Shown piece after piece: positions 1 to 11,420 of a stretch of DNA of 64,000 nt. Numbering within the stretch: the first letter of the stretch is position 1; each line of letters starts with the position of its first letter. The notes beneath the pieces are model-generated. The model did not search any database, was not told where the DNA came from, and saw only the letters and a list, made by a program, of their open reading frames with translations. Source of the DNA: Tyto alba (lineage: Eukaryota > Chordata > Aves > Strigiformes > Tytonidae). A program made the position numbers and the translations under genes. The DNA lies in the NCBI RefSeq assembly GCF_018691265.1, contig NW_024881295.1, forward strand, positions 15,898,314 to 15,962,313, written 5' to 3'.

Positions 1-3000
1 AAAAAAAGCCTGAATTTCTAAGGAATATAATAAAATTTTGCACTGGTTTGTTTTGTGTCAGCTCCGGTGAAGTTTAACTGATTTCAACAGCACATTTGTG
101 TCTGACTTTGGAAGCAACAATTTAAAGGATTGCCATCAACCTCAATTTAAACTTTTTCTAACCAGAACGTTAACTTAATAACAGAAAAAAAGAAATATAG
201 TAATATAGTACCAAAAAACAACTCCCCAAACCCCCTTTACAGAGTCTGGGGAAGTAACCTTATCAGATGCCCCCCCTTGCTGCATGACCTCTTGTTACCT
301 GTGCAGTCTCCCTCCACCTGCTACCCAGGGCTGCAGTGTGATAAGCATTTCTTTCAACAGAAGGGTCGGCTATAAAAAGCCCTTCCCCTCCCCACTGCCT
401 GTTTCCATTCCCATGCCACTGCTTCAGTCATGCTGGTACAACTCTTTTTTTGTGGGGCTATGGAGGGAGCTGGCTGGGGGAACCGCTCCTGCTTAGATGT
501 AGCTCACTTAAAGAAAAAAACGTTGTGGTTTTTAATCTGGGTGAGCAGTTTTACTGCTGTCTGTGATGGGTGGCAGGAACTGCCGTGGGAAGGTGGCTTG
601 AGAATTGATGTCCTTGGGTTCTATGAGACACCACTCATGAGTCCACACTGACAACACAGGGAAAATGGCCACGTGATATCAAATCCTCCAGTGAAGAACA
701 CAAAAACAGGAAAGAAATGAAAAAAAAGTCACTTCTCTAATGCCCTGAAATCCTGTTAATTTCAGAGGTACTCACAATTGCACTTTATACAAGGATTTCT
801 AGGAAATTAATCTAAAAATCCCAACAAAGTACTACTCCCTGTGCACATCTCTCCACCAATCACCCATTGGTAAGTTTTGAATTCTTGGCTGACTCAACCA
901 AAAGCAACAGGAGTGCTGTGGTCCTGGACACGCAGTTTCTATAGAGAGTGCTCACCATACTTGGCCCCTGCAATCATCCCAAACGTGTTTACATGCCAAT
1001 GCACACATGTGGCCTGAGACCTACATGGCACAAGACGTGATCTTCATGAGAAGAGGATGCAGAAAAAAAGGATAAGAGAAGCACTGAGAAATGTCAGATG
1101 CGGAGATGGGAAGGGCTGCCATCCTCCATGTTCAGACCAGGAACCCTTCTGAAACCAGGACTTACTTTTACTTGCAAGTACTATGTAGTTTGCATCTGAA
1201 AATGTGTTTCACTTTTACGGACCGCCCTTAATGTTACTTATTCAGAGGTCACGAAGCAACTTATGTGCTGGGCCAGTAAGAGTTAGACGTAAGTGAGGTC
1301 TTCAAATACCACAGGAAGGCACGGAAAGGGTCTTACTTGCTGGGGTTTTTTCCCTTGCTTATTTTTTCATCATTTGAACCTTCCCAGCACACCAGAAGAG
1401 GGAGCCTTTGACTCCTCTCCCATGTTCATCATTTGTTTTATATTAGCAACAATGACAAGCTCTATTAAGAGTCAAGCTCTTTAAGTGAACTCTCACCCTC
1501 TGCCTCTTAAAACAAACAAAAAACCCAAGTAAGAAAAAACAAAACAAAACACAACCCTCTTTGCCTTGTGTTATGGATAAATCAACATTTTTGCTGCCAC
1601 AAAACTCTGTGTTCAGGGCTCACCAGAAATGAGAAGACTAGCCCTGCCTTCCAACACTTTGGCCATGTAAAGCTCCAGCCCCTTTACGGCCAGCTTACCT
1701 GGAGAGAAAGAGCCAGAGAATTAATGGCTTTACCAACAAGGAGGAAAAACACCTTCCAGAGCTCCTTTTACATCACCAGCCCCAGCAACCACAACTAAAC
1801 TAAGGCTAGAGTTTCAAGAGCCACTGCACATCAACCCAGTAGCTTGTGGCCACCAAAAGCATGAGGTCCCACACCCACCACAGGACTACAACCCCCCCAA
1901 AAGCCCGGCCAAGACCCAGTGAGCAGCTGGGCTGGCACCAGGGAAGGGGCAGAGCAGAGCCAGAAGCACAGCTGGGGTGAGGGCTTGAAAGGGAACAAGG
2001 TCTTCCTTCTGGCAGCCCCCAAAACCAAAGCTTCGGGTTTCACTGTCCCTCAGCAGTGCATGTGCCCTCCTTCCCACCGGGCTGAGCACACCAGCTTGAC
2101 CACACTGATGTAAAAACCAACAAAGACCCCGCCATCACCACCCTGTTGCTGAACTAAGCTATGTTCATATAGGGAAAAGCTGAATCAGTGTAACTAAATC
2201 TAGAGTGAAGAGCTTGCATTGCTTAGATCAGTCCCAAAACTACGCTAAACTCATGGCCTGGCCCAGGGCAGAGATGGCCTGAGGATCATTACACCCCTTA
2301 AGTTTCAAATCATTCAGTATTAACTTCATATATTGCCTTCTCCAGCCAGCTCTCAACAGCCCTACCCTGGGTAATACCAGCAGCTTTGTTTTTTTTCAGT
2401 GGAAAGCTGGTGTTTTAGCTAGGCATTTACAGGATACAGAGAGTTTGTCAAGAAGTTGAGCTGGCCCTGAAAGGAGTTGTCACGTTGGGCGGCGAAGCCA
2501 CCTCCGAGCAAAGCAAAGACCTTGACTGCCATCAGCCCATAGCGTCAAGTTATTCCCCCCCCATCCCTGGTAAAGGTAGACTTAAAATCCTCCCCCAAAA
2601 AGCATAAAAAACATGTGTTCTGGCAGTAAGCAAACCACACTAGGACCACTTTTCCCCATCAGCTGTTTTCTGTGCCTCACACAAAAGGCCACAAACCCCT
2701 TCTAGTTGCAGGAGCCTTCCACCTAACAGACCCGGCTCTCGGGGCCCTCCTCCCCAGGAACTGGGGGAGAACTGGGGCACAATAGGAAGGAGAGTGGCTA
2801 AAGGGAATAGATCTGTTAAATTAACACATTTTCTGTCAACCAAATCAGCTGCCCCTAGTGCTATTGTTGGTGAAACAATGGAGACCCCAGGAATGGGCAC
2901 CCATTAAAAGGAACAAGCCTGCTGAAAGGATACACTCTGAGGCACAGCCTTGTGTGTTTAACAGGATTCTCTACTGTAAGGAAGGAGGAATCACTAGGCT

Positions 3001-3058
3001 GCATTGTTCCCACCACCACAGCAGATGCTGTTGCTTCTGGTAACGAGGAGGGGCGAGT

Positions 3059-3071
3059 GGGGGGGGGGGGG
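3059..3071 (+). repeat. Poly-G run (13 nt)
   Basis: An uninterrupted run of 13 G inside CECR2 intron 1, followed by an A-rich stretch. A shorter C run lies at about 3565-3575. Confidence 0.9.
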
Positions 3072-6000
3072 AAATAAAAATTTCGTACCTACCTACAATA
3101 AGGTTTACATGATAAACTTTTAATTCGGGAACTTTTAACTCCCTGGCTGTTGTCATTTCTGCCTATAGACCTTTTCTTGAGGAGATTTTTGCCTGAAAGA
3201 AGTCTATGAAAGCATCCATTGCCATTACAAAAGTTAATTCTTCACCCTTCATGCAGGCACTTAACAGATGCCAGGGGCAGAATGGCACAGCTATGCCGGC
3301 ATTATTCGAGGGGAGAGAAAGACTGCAGTTAAGCAGGTCTACATATAAAGCTGCAACACTTTAACGGTGTTACTTTTAGCTGGTTTGGTTGGAGCAAATT
3401 CCAAAAGGAGCAAACTTTTGAGGCCTAATTTAGATGCACTATGCAGAGGTTTACATCAGCTGCACTGAATTGGTACAGGTTTCTGGTAGTCAAGTCTTTG
3501 TAAACAAAGCAAACTGTGAAGTCATATTTAAGCTACTACACAGAGCTTCCCTCCTCTTCCACCTCCCCCCCCCCCTCCACCTTCCTAGCAGGGAAGGGAA
3601 AGACTTGCACCAGATTATCTTAAATTGGTTTTCAAACAAGTTCAGCTTAAATCATTAAACTTGTGGGTGCGCAAACACATCAGCTAACACCGGACATGAT
3701 TCTCAGTCAGCTGTGCTACCAAGAGGCAAGTGCCTCCAACTACCAGCACCACAGAAAATCTGTAATATCAACCTCCACGTACTCCATCCAAATCCCTGAA
3801 ATTTTGATCGCATGCCTCTCTCTTCTGCCTTCAACTGCTACAGTCATTCCCCAAGTCCCCTGTCACCTAACTCAGATCCATTCAAAATGTTGCTGTCAAA
3901 ATAACCTTCCTCGTCCATTGTTCAGACACCCTTTGGCTGCATGCAATCACTTCTTGTTTCTTTCATAGGCTTAAGATAATGTTTTAACTCACATATCAGC
4001 CTCCTGAACTACCTATTCCTTCTTTTTGTATCCAATTACACTAGTCTCATTATATAAAATGTAAACACCTGTTAAAAAGTTTAAGATGTACAGTTGGGAA
4101 AGATGTGACTTGCATTTGAAATGGAAACTGATATAATGCTTTCCAATTTGCAGACCACTTGAAACAACAGCTCCAAGAAGTATCTCTCTGCCTCCCCCTC
4201 CATTAATCTCAATGAACTCTAGAGCCCAATACTGACATGTAGAGTGTTAATGATTCTATTATGAACAGAATAACTAAGGCAGCAAAAGTGAAGACCAGCA
4301 AAGTAAGAACTGCTGCTGGAACAGACATGGGGCACTGCTAAAGCAACAAAACCAAACAGTGGATGGGACAGGTAGAAAGAAAATAAAAACAGTACTAACC
4401 CTCCATTGCATTCTTGTTTTTTAAACCTGATTTTCAAACAACAAATACCCAGTCTGCACTTTCTGCTCCGATGAAGCTGATGCCACCCAGGGGAAGGAGA
4501 GCCACCGCAGAGTGACTGTGGTATATAACCTGAATTTGTACACTGGTCCATAAATGGGTCTCTCCACACAATGGGGTTGACACTTTCTTTTCAGTATGTT
4601 TGAAAACCATAATTTTTTCCAGCCCTGTCTACTCACCATACAGCACCTCTCCCTCCACTATCAATTCCTTTACCTTTCCTCAGACAATCGGCTTTTTCTA
4701 AGGCCAGGCACTTTGCACAAGAGTGAAGTTTTAGTGAGCAGATCTATTGTTCATTCTCCTCCCAGACAGCCAGTGCCCACTCCCTTCCACTTTAACATTG
4801 CCTACCACCAACGGGGAAATGGCAAGAGGGATGTACATCCTAATGCCTGAACTATTCTATTGAAAAGGCATTTAAACTAGCTCAGACTTACCCTTTATGA
4901 GTAGAGCTGACCTACATGAGTTCACTGACACTCTGGTCAGCTTGATGCACCTACTTGTCGCATTGGATTTAATTAGATTCTAAAGTCTTCCAATCAGAAA
5001 CTACTTGGTGATCTCAGCTATCGTACAACACAACGAGGCATCAGTAGATGCTGTGCATGCTACTGTAATACAAATAAATAGTAGTGCAGTAGCAGATCAG
5101 AATAACTGTGGTAGGGTGAAGACTTAGCACTCAGGTACTGTACCACACTGCCTGTGCAATTAACTCCATACAAACCACTGACAGAATAGGAAGGTTGTGC
5201 CATTTTGGTGTCACGGACCACAGAGAACCCACTTGGATGGCACAGAGCAATGGGCTCCACAGAGGAGTTTTAGCAGGACCTAACATGACAGAACAGTGGA
5301 GATTCAAACATATTTGGCCATCCTGCCCTCACTAGGAAAAAACATAAGTATTAAAATTCTAACACTCCTGGAGTTTAGCACATTAAAAAATATTTTTGCT
5401 TTTAAAGAGCTACCAGGTTTATGCAGGTAGAACAACCCCCTGTTCTCTGCTCTCTCCTTCATGTGGCCACAGCACAGCTCTCCCTCTCTCCATACTCTTC
5501 CTCCTCCCGGGGCATCCACATGAGCTGTAGCAGCCACTGGTTTCTAACAGCCACATAATATTCCTGACAGAAAGAGCCTGTTCAAGAACCGACATGACAG
5601 ATACCACACTACAGGAGGAAAAAGGTGGGTGAGAGCAGCGGTGCCCTGACTGTGGGTGAGAGGAACGTACCTCAAAGTAGAGCCAGAGCCCGAAGTGCTA
5701 GGAAGGGGCAAGAGGCGAGGAAAAGCATCTTAAAGCAGTAGTGAAGTTAACAGCAGAGGCAATTTGCCCAAAGGCGCTTTTAAAAACCACAGGAAAAGAT
5801 TTATGTTTTCCCTCTGTAATGTGGCTTTTCCCCCTTTTCCAAATAAACTAAGTTAACAACAGTGTTTTGACTATTTTCAAGCACGTTCTGGAAAGTCACC
5901 TCACCTCGACCTACCCGGGCAGAAGTTCCTAACTGCTAAAATGTTTTAGTCCACAGCTCCTGGAAGCACATGCCAAAGAGCTGGGTGGCCGCGCCACACT

Positions 6001-6529
6001 GGCTTCCATCCAGTGTTTTCAAGTTGTGCTGAAATACAGTTGAAAACGTTAAATATTTTCCTAATATTTTTGATACAAGCAAGCAATCCCTATAGCTGCC
6101 AGGAGGCTATTTCAGTTGCAGAGGAGGGCACGTGGCCAGGAGACACTTTGTCACAAGAGGTGTCCCACATTACAGTCCGGTCTTGAAGAGGGAAACAAAT
6201 CGCTTCCTATCATCGCCTGCACCGTCTTGACTGTGGAAAGCATCCTTTTTGTTCTTCAAGGCAAGGCCTACCAAAAAATGATGTGCTCTGTACAGCCAGA
6301 CCTTCTCCCGCTGGAGTACCATTCGAGTAGATAAGGACAAACCCTCTCAGTGCAGATTTTTACAAACCACTGAGAAAGAAACCTCAACAACCAGAACAAC
6401 ACAACTAAAAGCCCACTTTTGAAATGGCACGAAAGTTTTCTACAGCAGATGGCCGACAAGGCAGCCATTTAAAGGGGAAGGGGGGGGGGGGGCTAGGAAA
6501 AAACCCCACCCCAGAAGGCAGAAGTGCTC

Positions 6530-6890
6530 TCTGCCATCCTCCAAGATCCACGTGAAAAACACGGCGTGAAGCCAACCGTGTCCCGGGGCACCCGCTCCTG
6601 GCCCACTGAACTTTTGACCCGCTGGCAGTAGCTGAACCCCTCCTGAGCCCATCGCCGGGTGATGCTGCGGCGGAGATTTGAAAAGAGGAGCCCCCGCGCC
6701 TCGGCAGGCGCCTGCATCTGCCGGAGCCAGCATGGGGGCCGGCTGCGCCCACCCCCTCCCCGAACAATGCCCAGGGCCCGGCCTGATGGATGCGCCTCTT
6801 TCTTTCAGTTTTGGACACCCCTTCCCCGTAGTCTCTGGCTACACGCTGGTCCAGCAAAAAGAAAAACAAAACATCTGCTTCCCAGGTTTC
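6530..6890. promoter_or_regulatory. CpG-rich patch inside CECR2 intron 1
   Basis: This patch has clearly more CpG dinucleotides than the surrounding intron (for example around 6545-6610 and 6655-6790) and is flanked by a 13-nt G run at 6480-6492. It could be an intronic regulatory element or an alternative promoter. Several overlapping open frames exist on both strands here, but they reflect GC-rich composition and I recognise none as a protein. Confidence 0.3.
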
Positions 6891-7150
6891 TGACATCCAG
6901 CTGCTGACGGCAGTCCTGCATCTGGAAGCTTCACTTTCTTTTGGGCCAATAAGTAGAGGGCAAAAGGTTTGCATTTAAAAAGAAGAAGAAGAAGAAAAAA
7001 GATAAAAAGCAGCTCTGTGCTGCCTCCCTGTATTAAAACCCCCAAACTTCTCAAATACCATCAGCAAATCTGCTCAGCACAGGAGGGATGGGTCCAGATG
7101 GCCTATCATTACAGAGCCTTCCAGCTAGCTATGGGCAGACCCACCAGGAG

Positions 7151-7330
7151 AAAAAAAAAAAAATCAGTAAGCAGGGGGAGAGAAAAACAAAAGATAACTA
7201 CAGCTTAAAAAAAAAAAAAAAAAAAAAAACAAACAAAAAACAAACAAAAACCCACAAACCAACCAAACAAACACAAACAACAACAACAAACCAACACAAC
7301 AACAAAAAACCCCAAAGAAAACAACAAAAC
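7151..7330 (+). repeat. A-rich / (CAAA)n low-complexity tract
   Basis: An A run of 23 (7207-7229) is followed by about 100 bp of CAAA, CAA and CCAAA units. No SINE or LINE body is recognisable in front of it, so I call it a simple repeat rather than a retrotransposon tail. Confidence 0.85.
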
Positions 7331-9357
7331 ATCGAAAACATATTGGAAGATCAAGTTTTGTCTGGGTTTGGGACTGCAGAGACTGCAGCAGTGAAACCTT
7401 AACCTCGCTGCCTGCTAAAATCAGAGGGAGGGAGAGAGCAGGGGATATTTGTTACAAGCAGAATTAAAGTTTGTTTAAAACTTTCGATTTTTGCAACACT
7501 GTTGTCAGAGTTTAGCACCAAACTCCCCAGGGGAGATACAGTAGTATCAAAAACAAAAAAAAAGAAAAAAATAAACAAAAGCCACCAATCAGGATCTAAC
7601 TTGAGAGGAGCTCAGTTCTCCTAGGAAGGAGAGACTATCCTCCAAGAAGAGCCCACTGTATCCAGAGTTAGGCCATCCCTTAGAGATGCTGGGCAGAGTT
7701 GGACAAACATTTGCTGGGAAGCTCAAGGAGTTTGAGCATGATCATCCTCCAGCTGAAACCCTCCGAGCCCCAGATCTCCATTTCTGCTTCCACGCACACA
7801 AAACCAGGTTGACTCAAACCACCTGTTTTATTTTGCATCCAAAAGGACCAGGGCACTCACCCCTGGGTTACCCAGGAGGGGCAGTAACTTTTGAGGGAAG
7901 GGGCAGTAACATCTCGAACCTCTTGCATTCGGCCACACGCACACCTCCCCACAACAACCAAAGATAAAGCAAGAAAAGGTTATTTGTAGATGAGCAGAGT
8001 TTCACTTTTTGACATCTGGCTCAGGTTTTATTTCACCGTAGTATGTGCCTCAAGTCCCAGCATTTCCCCAAACCCCCAGACCAGCCACCTCCATTTTATT
8101 CAGACACCCCTGAAACTCAAAGCCCAGCTCAGAGGCAACAGCGAGACAGCCAAAACAGGCACCGGCATTCCCAGCTCCAAAGCCAAAGTGCGGGGAAAAG
8201 CCTTCTTTATGCAGCCAAATAAAGTACAAACCAAAAATCACACAGAACAGTACTCTTAGAAAGAGGTGCGAGTCCCATCGCTGGCCATCGGTTTCACACC
8301 ACGAACTGCTTGGGCAAGCTCTTTGTGCAAAGTACAGTTCCCCAGAGATCCCCGAAGCCCATGAGGAGACTGGAACAACTACGCCGGGCAAGGGGTAACA
8401 AGATGGTGAGCTTCAAGGAACAGCAAGTTTTAAAGCTGCCTGCACCAGGCTGCTCGCACCATGCCGGGGAAAGAGGTTTTACTCTGCGTGCCCAAAGAGG
8501 CTGAGTTCCCAACAGCCGCATCCGTCCTCTCGCAGCATCCCGATTTTAACCGCGATTTCCACCGTCCTTTGGACAAACTCCATCCTTAAAAACCCGTTTC
8601 TGCCAAACACTGCGGGCCGTCCATGCGCACAGAGGTTTTTTGGCGACGTGTTCGGTGGGCTGCTTCTGCTCTGCAGCACCCCCCGCACCAAACCACACGC
8701 ACTCCTTGTCCCAGGCGTTTCCCCCCACTTCCCCCCCCCCAAAAAAAAAAAGCAAGTTAATTTGTTCCAAGTGATGTTAACTCCCCCACCCTAAGCGTGC
8801 TCCGGGAACCAAAGGGGAGCCCACATTTACTTCATTTGTGAAGCAAGACAGATGCTAATTGCCTCCAAAGGTGAAAGGCTAGTGCCTTGGCCCTTTTATC
8901 ATTGTAAATTCAGGTTCCTTCAAGACTCTGCTGCTGCTGGGCCCAGAGAGCCTCCCCCTTTAATGGTTTGGCATCAATAGGAGGGGGAGGGGAGTTCCCT
9001 TTCGCAAGAAGTTGCATCATTGAGAGACCTTATCCCCTTTCAAGATTTCGCACCGCATAAGGGATTCCCCCTCTTCAGAAATTCACATCCTGCTCGAGGA
9101 GTTTTGCTCTTTAGGGCTTCGCGCATCCCATTGAACTTTTAAGCATCTTTGGAATTCGCATTCACGGGGCAATTACTGTCTTTAAAAAACACACGCCACC
9201 ACGTTATTCACCCGGTTTATTGCCAACGCGCTGGCAAGAATAGCTTTTCACAGCAAGCACAAAAGATTTCCTACCAGGACACACTTTGTTTGTAACATTT
9301 GTAGCCAGAGCGCAAAATATTTACGGAACGTTAACCACGCACACGAAAATAAGAGTT

Positions 9358-9419
9358 AAAAAAAAAAAAAAAAAAAAAAAAAGGAAAAAAACAAAACAAA
9401 ACAAAGCAAAACAAAAAAG
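9358..9419 (+). repeat. Poly-A run and CAAAA simple repeat at the edge of the CpG island
   Basis: A run of 25 A (9358-9382) is followed by AAAAC-type units up to the point where the CpG-rich sequence begins. On the CECR2-sense strand it is a T-rich tract within the first kilobase of intron 1. Confidence 0.9.
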
Positions 9420-9714
9420 ACACGAGAAAGTTACAGAGAAAAATGGGTAAAAAGGTGCGAGAGCCCAGAGCCCTGCCGAGGCTGCCCCGGAGCCGCACAA
9501 TGAGCGGCGCGGTGCCCCGCGGGGCTCGCCGGGCTGCGGGAGAAAGGCTGCACCGACCCCCCGCGCCCCCCCCGGCCAGGTGGGGACCGTCTTCCCGCCC
9601 CCCCCCCCATCTCCAACAAAAGGGACCAACTTGGGCACAGGCTGAGAGCGGGCTGGGGGGCACACACCCCCCCCCCCAACAACAGCCGCGGGCACCCCCG
9701 GGGGAGGTGGTGGC

Positions 9715-9732
9715 GGGGGGGGGGGGGGGGGG
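9715..9732 (+). repeat. Poly-G run (18 nt)
   Basis: Eighteen consecutive G within the CpG island, in the first 600 bases of CECR2 intron 1. On the transcribed CECR2 RNA it would be an 18-nt C run. Confidence 0.9.
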
Positions 9733-10294
9733 TTACCGGTCCCGCCTCTCGCCGCCACCATTTTGGGCACGGGGGACCCACCGCCGGCTCCGTACCGAGT
9801 CCGTCCCCCCCCGCCACCTTTGTGTGCGGACACCGGCCCGGCGGAACAATGCGGCCCGGCGGCGGCCGGCCCCGCTCCGCCCGCGGCTGCCCCCGCCGGG
9901 TCCGGAGCCGGGGCGGGGGTGTGCGTGTGCGGGGTGGGGGGGGTGGGGGTCCTGCCCGCCACCTCCTACCGGTGCCCCGGGACGGGCGCGCCGAAAGTTT
10001 GCGAGCGCGGCCGGGAGGGCCGGGGAAGTTGTTACGCCTGCCGCAAGCGGAGGGGAGACCCCGCGCGGCATCCCGGCGGCTCAGCGAGGGGTGTTTGGAG
10101 GGGGGTGAGGGGGGGGGCGCCCCCCCGCCGCAGCGCCCGCCGGCTCGGGGCACGGCGTACGGGACCGGGCGGCCAGCGGGACTGCAGAGAGGGGGTGGGA
10201 ACGGCAGCGCGGCACGGGGCCGGGGCCCGGCCCGGCCGGCGGCTGCCCGGCGGGACGCGCAGCGGGCGGGGGCCGTCGGGCGCGGGTCTCTCAC

Positions 10295-10468
10295 CTCGAT
10301 CTCGAAGTCGGGCAGGCGGAAGGCGGTGCGGAAGAGGGAGCAGAAGTGCGCGATGGCCGGGACTTCCCACCAGGAACGGAGCTCGTCCAGCGCCACCGCC
10401 GCCTCGGGGCCGCCGGTACCGGCCACGCCGCCGCCGCCGCCGCAGCCGCCGTCCTCCTCCGGGCACAT
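10295..10468 (-). CDS. CECR2: CECR2 first coding exon (histone acetyl-lysine reader, bromodomain protein)
   Basis: CECR2 is a nuclear bromodomain protein that partners ISWI-type ATPases (SMARCA1, SMARCA5) in the CERF chromatin-remodelling complex and is needed for neural tube closure in mice. Only the N terminus is here: 58 codons starting MCPEE, then a Gly/Ala-rich stretch, then the highly conserved block from LRSWWEV to LPDFEIE, which matches mammalian CECR2 almost exactly. The ATG has G at -3. The exon ends at codon 58 in phase 0, with donor gtgag beginning at 10294; human CECR2 continues with ELEAAL, so the split is as expected. The bromodomain and all other exons lie outside the window to the left. 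The Gly-rich insert between MCPEE and LRSWW is longer than in human (about 24 versus 8 residues). Identity is secure; the exact transcription start is not. Confidence 0.95.
10427..10446 (-). repeat. GGC/GCC trinucleotide tract coding the CECR2 glycine run
   Basis: A short, slightly interrupted run of CCG units on the plus strand (GGC on the coding strand), encoding the glycine run at about codons 7-14 of CECR2. Trinucleotide tracts like this change length easily between individuals and species. Confidence 0.7.
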
Positions 10469-10645
10469 CTCCCGCGGCTGCCCGCCCGCTCTGCTCGCTC
10501 AGCTCGCTGCACTCCCTCCGCGGGCGGCTGCCTGCCGCTGCCGCCGCCGCCGCTCGGCGCTGCGGCTCCGCCCGCCCCCCGGCGCCACGCCGCTCAGCGG
10601 CCGCCCCCCGGCGGCCCCGCGCTGCCCCCTCGCTGCCGCCCGCGC

Positions 10646-11131
10646 ATGGGGCGGCTCGGCGCCGGCGCGGGGGCGCTAGGGCCGGCGGGGGCGCTGCTGC
10701 TGCTGCTGCTGCTGCTGCCGCTGCCGCCCCTGCCGCGGGCGGCCGCCGCTGCGCGGGCCCATCCTCCGCCGCCTCCCCGCGCCCTGCAGCGCTGCCGCCG
10801 CGCCACCGGGAACAGATGGGCCCGGGGCGGGGGGAGGGAGGGAGGCGCGGGGGGGGGGGGTGGGGGGGTGGGAACGAGGGACCCGGGATGGGTGTGGGGG
10901 CGGGGCTCCGCTCGAGGGGCGGGGCGCGAAGGGCGGGAGGGCGAATGGGGAGGCGAGAACGGGCGAGGGGCGGGGCGAGGCGGGAGGGGAGGGGCGGGGT
11001 GTAGGGAGTGGACAAAAGGCGTGAGGGCGGGGTGGGCGGGGCCCAGGCGGCTGTTGGGCGGGGGGGGTGGTGTGTGGGGGGGTGTTGCGCGGCAGTGCAC
11101 GAGGAGGGGGTGGAGCCGGCGCTCATCATAA
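10646..11131 (+). other. Unconfirmed plus-strand open frame with a signal-peptide-like start, divergent to CECR2
   Basis: An open frame of 161 codons begins 178 bases upstream of the CECR2 ATG on the opposite strand. Its first 40 residues resemble a secretion signal: a short start with one Arg, eight Leu in a row encoded by (CTG)8, then a Pro/Ala-rich stretch. The rest is Gly/Arg-rich low complexity. The ATG context is weak (C at -3). There is no clear strong donor; a moderate one, gtgagg, lies at 11021. I recognise no protein family. The Leu run is a by-product of a trinucleotide repeat, so chance is the leading explanation. Confidence 0.12.
10694..10717 (+). repeat. (CTG)8 trinucleotide repeat upstream of CECR2
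   Basis: Eight perfect CTG units on the plus strand, or (CAG)8 in the CECR2 sense direction. It lies about 226-250 bases upstream of the CECR2 start codon, so it is in the 5' UTR or promoter depending on where transcription begins. Confidence 0.95.
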
Positions 11132-11215
11132 CAACAGGCTCCCCGCGCCCGCCCGGCCACGCCTACCGGGGCGGGGCCACCGCGGGGTGGGCGGGGCCGG
11201 GGCGGGCGGCGGCCG
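10905..11215. promoter_or_regulatory. CECR2: GC-box cluster, probable CECR2 core and upstream promoter
   Basis: At least six GGGGCGGGG or GGGCGGGGC type Sp/KLF sites occur here (for example around 10918, 10970, 10993, 11028-11040, 11170 and 11190-11210). They sit 0.45-0.75 kb upstream of the CECR2 start codon, with no TATA box. This is a typical TATA-less CpG-island promoter and could drive transcription in both directions. Confidence 0.6.
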
Positions 11216-11420
11216 TTGTCCCCTCGCGCGCGGCGGTTACCGGGTCCCCCCTCAGCTGCGCGGGGGGCGCGAAGGGGCGAAGCAGCGGAGGCGCTGCCCT
11301 CCCGCTCCCCCGCCGGAGCCACGCGACGGGACGAAATGCCCGGGGCTGAGCCCCTCGGGGAGATCTCGGAGAGCGTCCCCGCCGACCGGCGACCTTCCAC
11401 ACCCCCCCCGCCTGAGGCCT

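Larger units (their letters stand above)
1..10294 (-). other. CECR2: CECR2 intron 1 (5' part, runs off the window)
   Basis: This stretch lies directly downstream, on the minus strand, of the CECR2 exon 1 donor (gtgag reading down from 10294). I looked on the minus strand for the next conserved CECR2 exon, which starts the ELEAAL segment of the DDT-like region, and did not see it, so the whole stretch is read as intron. In mammals this intron is also very long. It is mostly AT-rich unique sequence with A-rich simple repeats, short G runs at 3059-3071 and 6480-6492, and a CpG-rich patch at about 6530-6890. No RNA gene or further coding exon is evident. Confidence 0.75.
9440..11420. promoter_or_regulatory. 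CpG island spanning the CECR2 promoter, exon 1 and start of intron 1
   Basis: About 2 kb of very GC-rich sequence with dense CpG and no CpG depletion, sharply bounded by AT-rich DNA on both sides. It contains CECR2 exon 1, a cluster of Sp-type GC boxes (about 10905-11215), an 18-nt G run (9715-9732), a GGC/CCG repeat in the coding exon (about 10427-10446) and a (CTG)8 tract (10694-10717). CpG-island promoters of this kind often fire in both directions. The long open frames seen on both strands here are expected from the rarity of stop codons at this base composition. Confidence 0.85.

Noticed and set aside
6405..6974. 189-codon minus-strand open frame in CECR2 intron 1
   Set aside because: It has no recognisable domain, overlaps other open frames on both strands, and coincides with a GC-rich patch and a G run.
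7151..7330. A-rich tract as a retrotransposon poly-A tail
   Set aside because: No element body or target-site duplication is recognisable, and avian CR1 does not end in poly-A.
1..10294. Possible second CECR2 exon (ELEAAL segment) on the minus strand
   Set aside because: I looked by eye for the conserved reverse-complement pattern and did not find it; a TBLASTN with CECR2 would settle this.
9321..11400. Many long open frames on both strands in the CpG island (up to about 410 codons)
   Set aside because: Very GC-rich DNA has few stop codons. The predicted proteins are Pro/Arg/Gly/Ala low complexity on all frames, and only the 58-codon CECR2 segment has recognisable homology and a matching donor.
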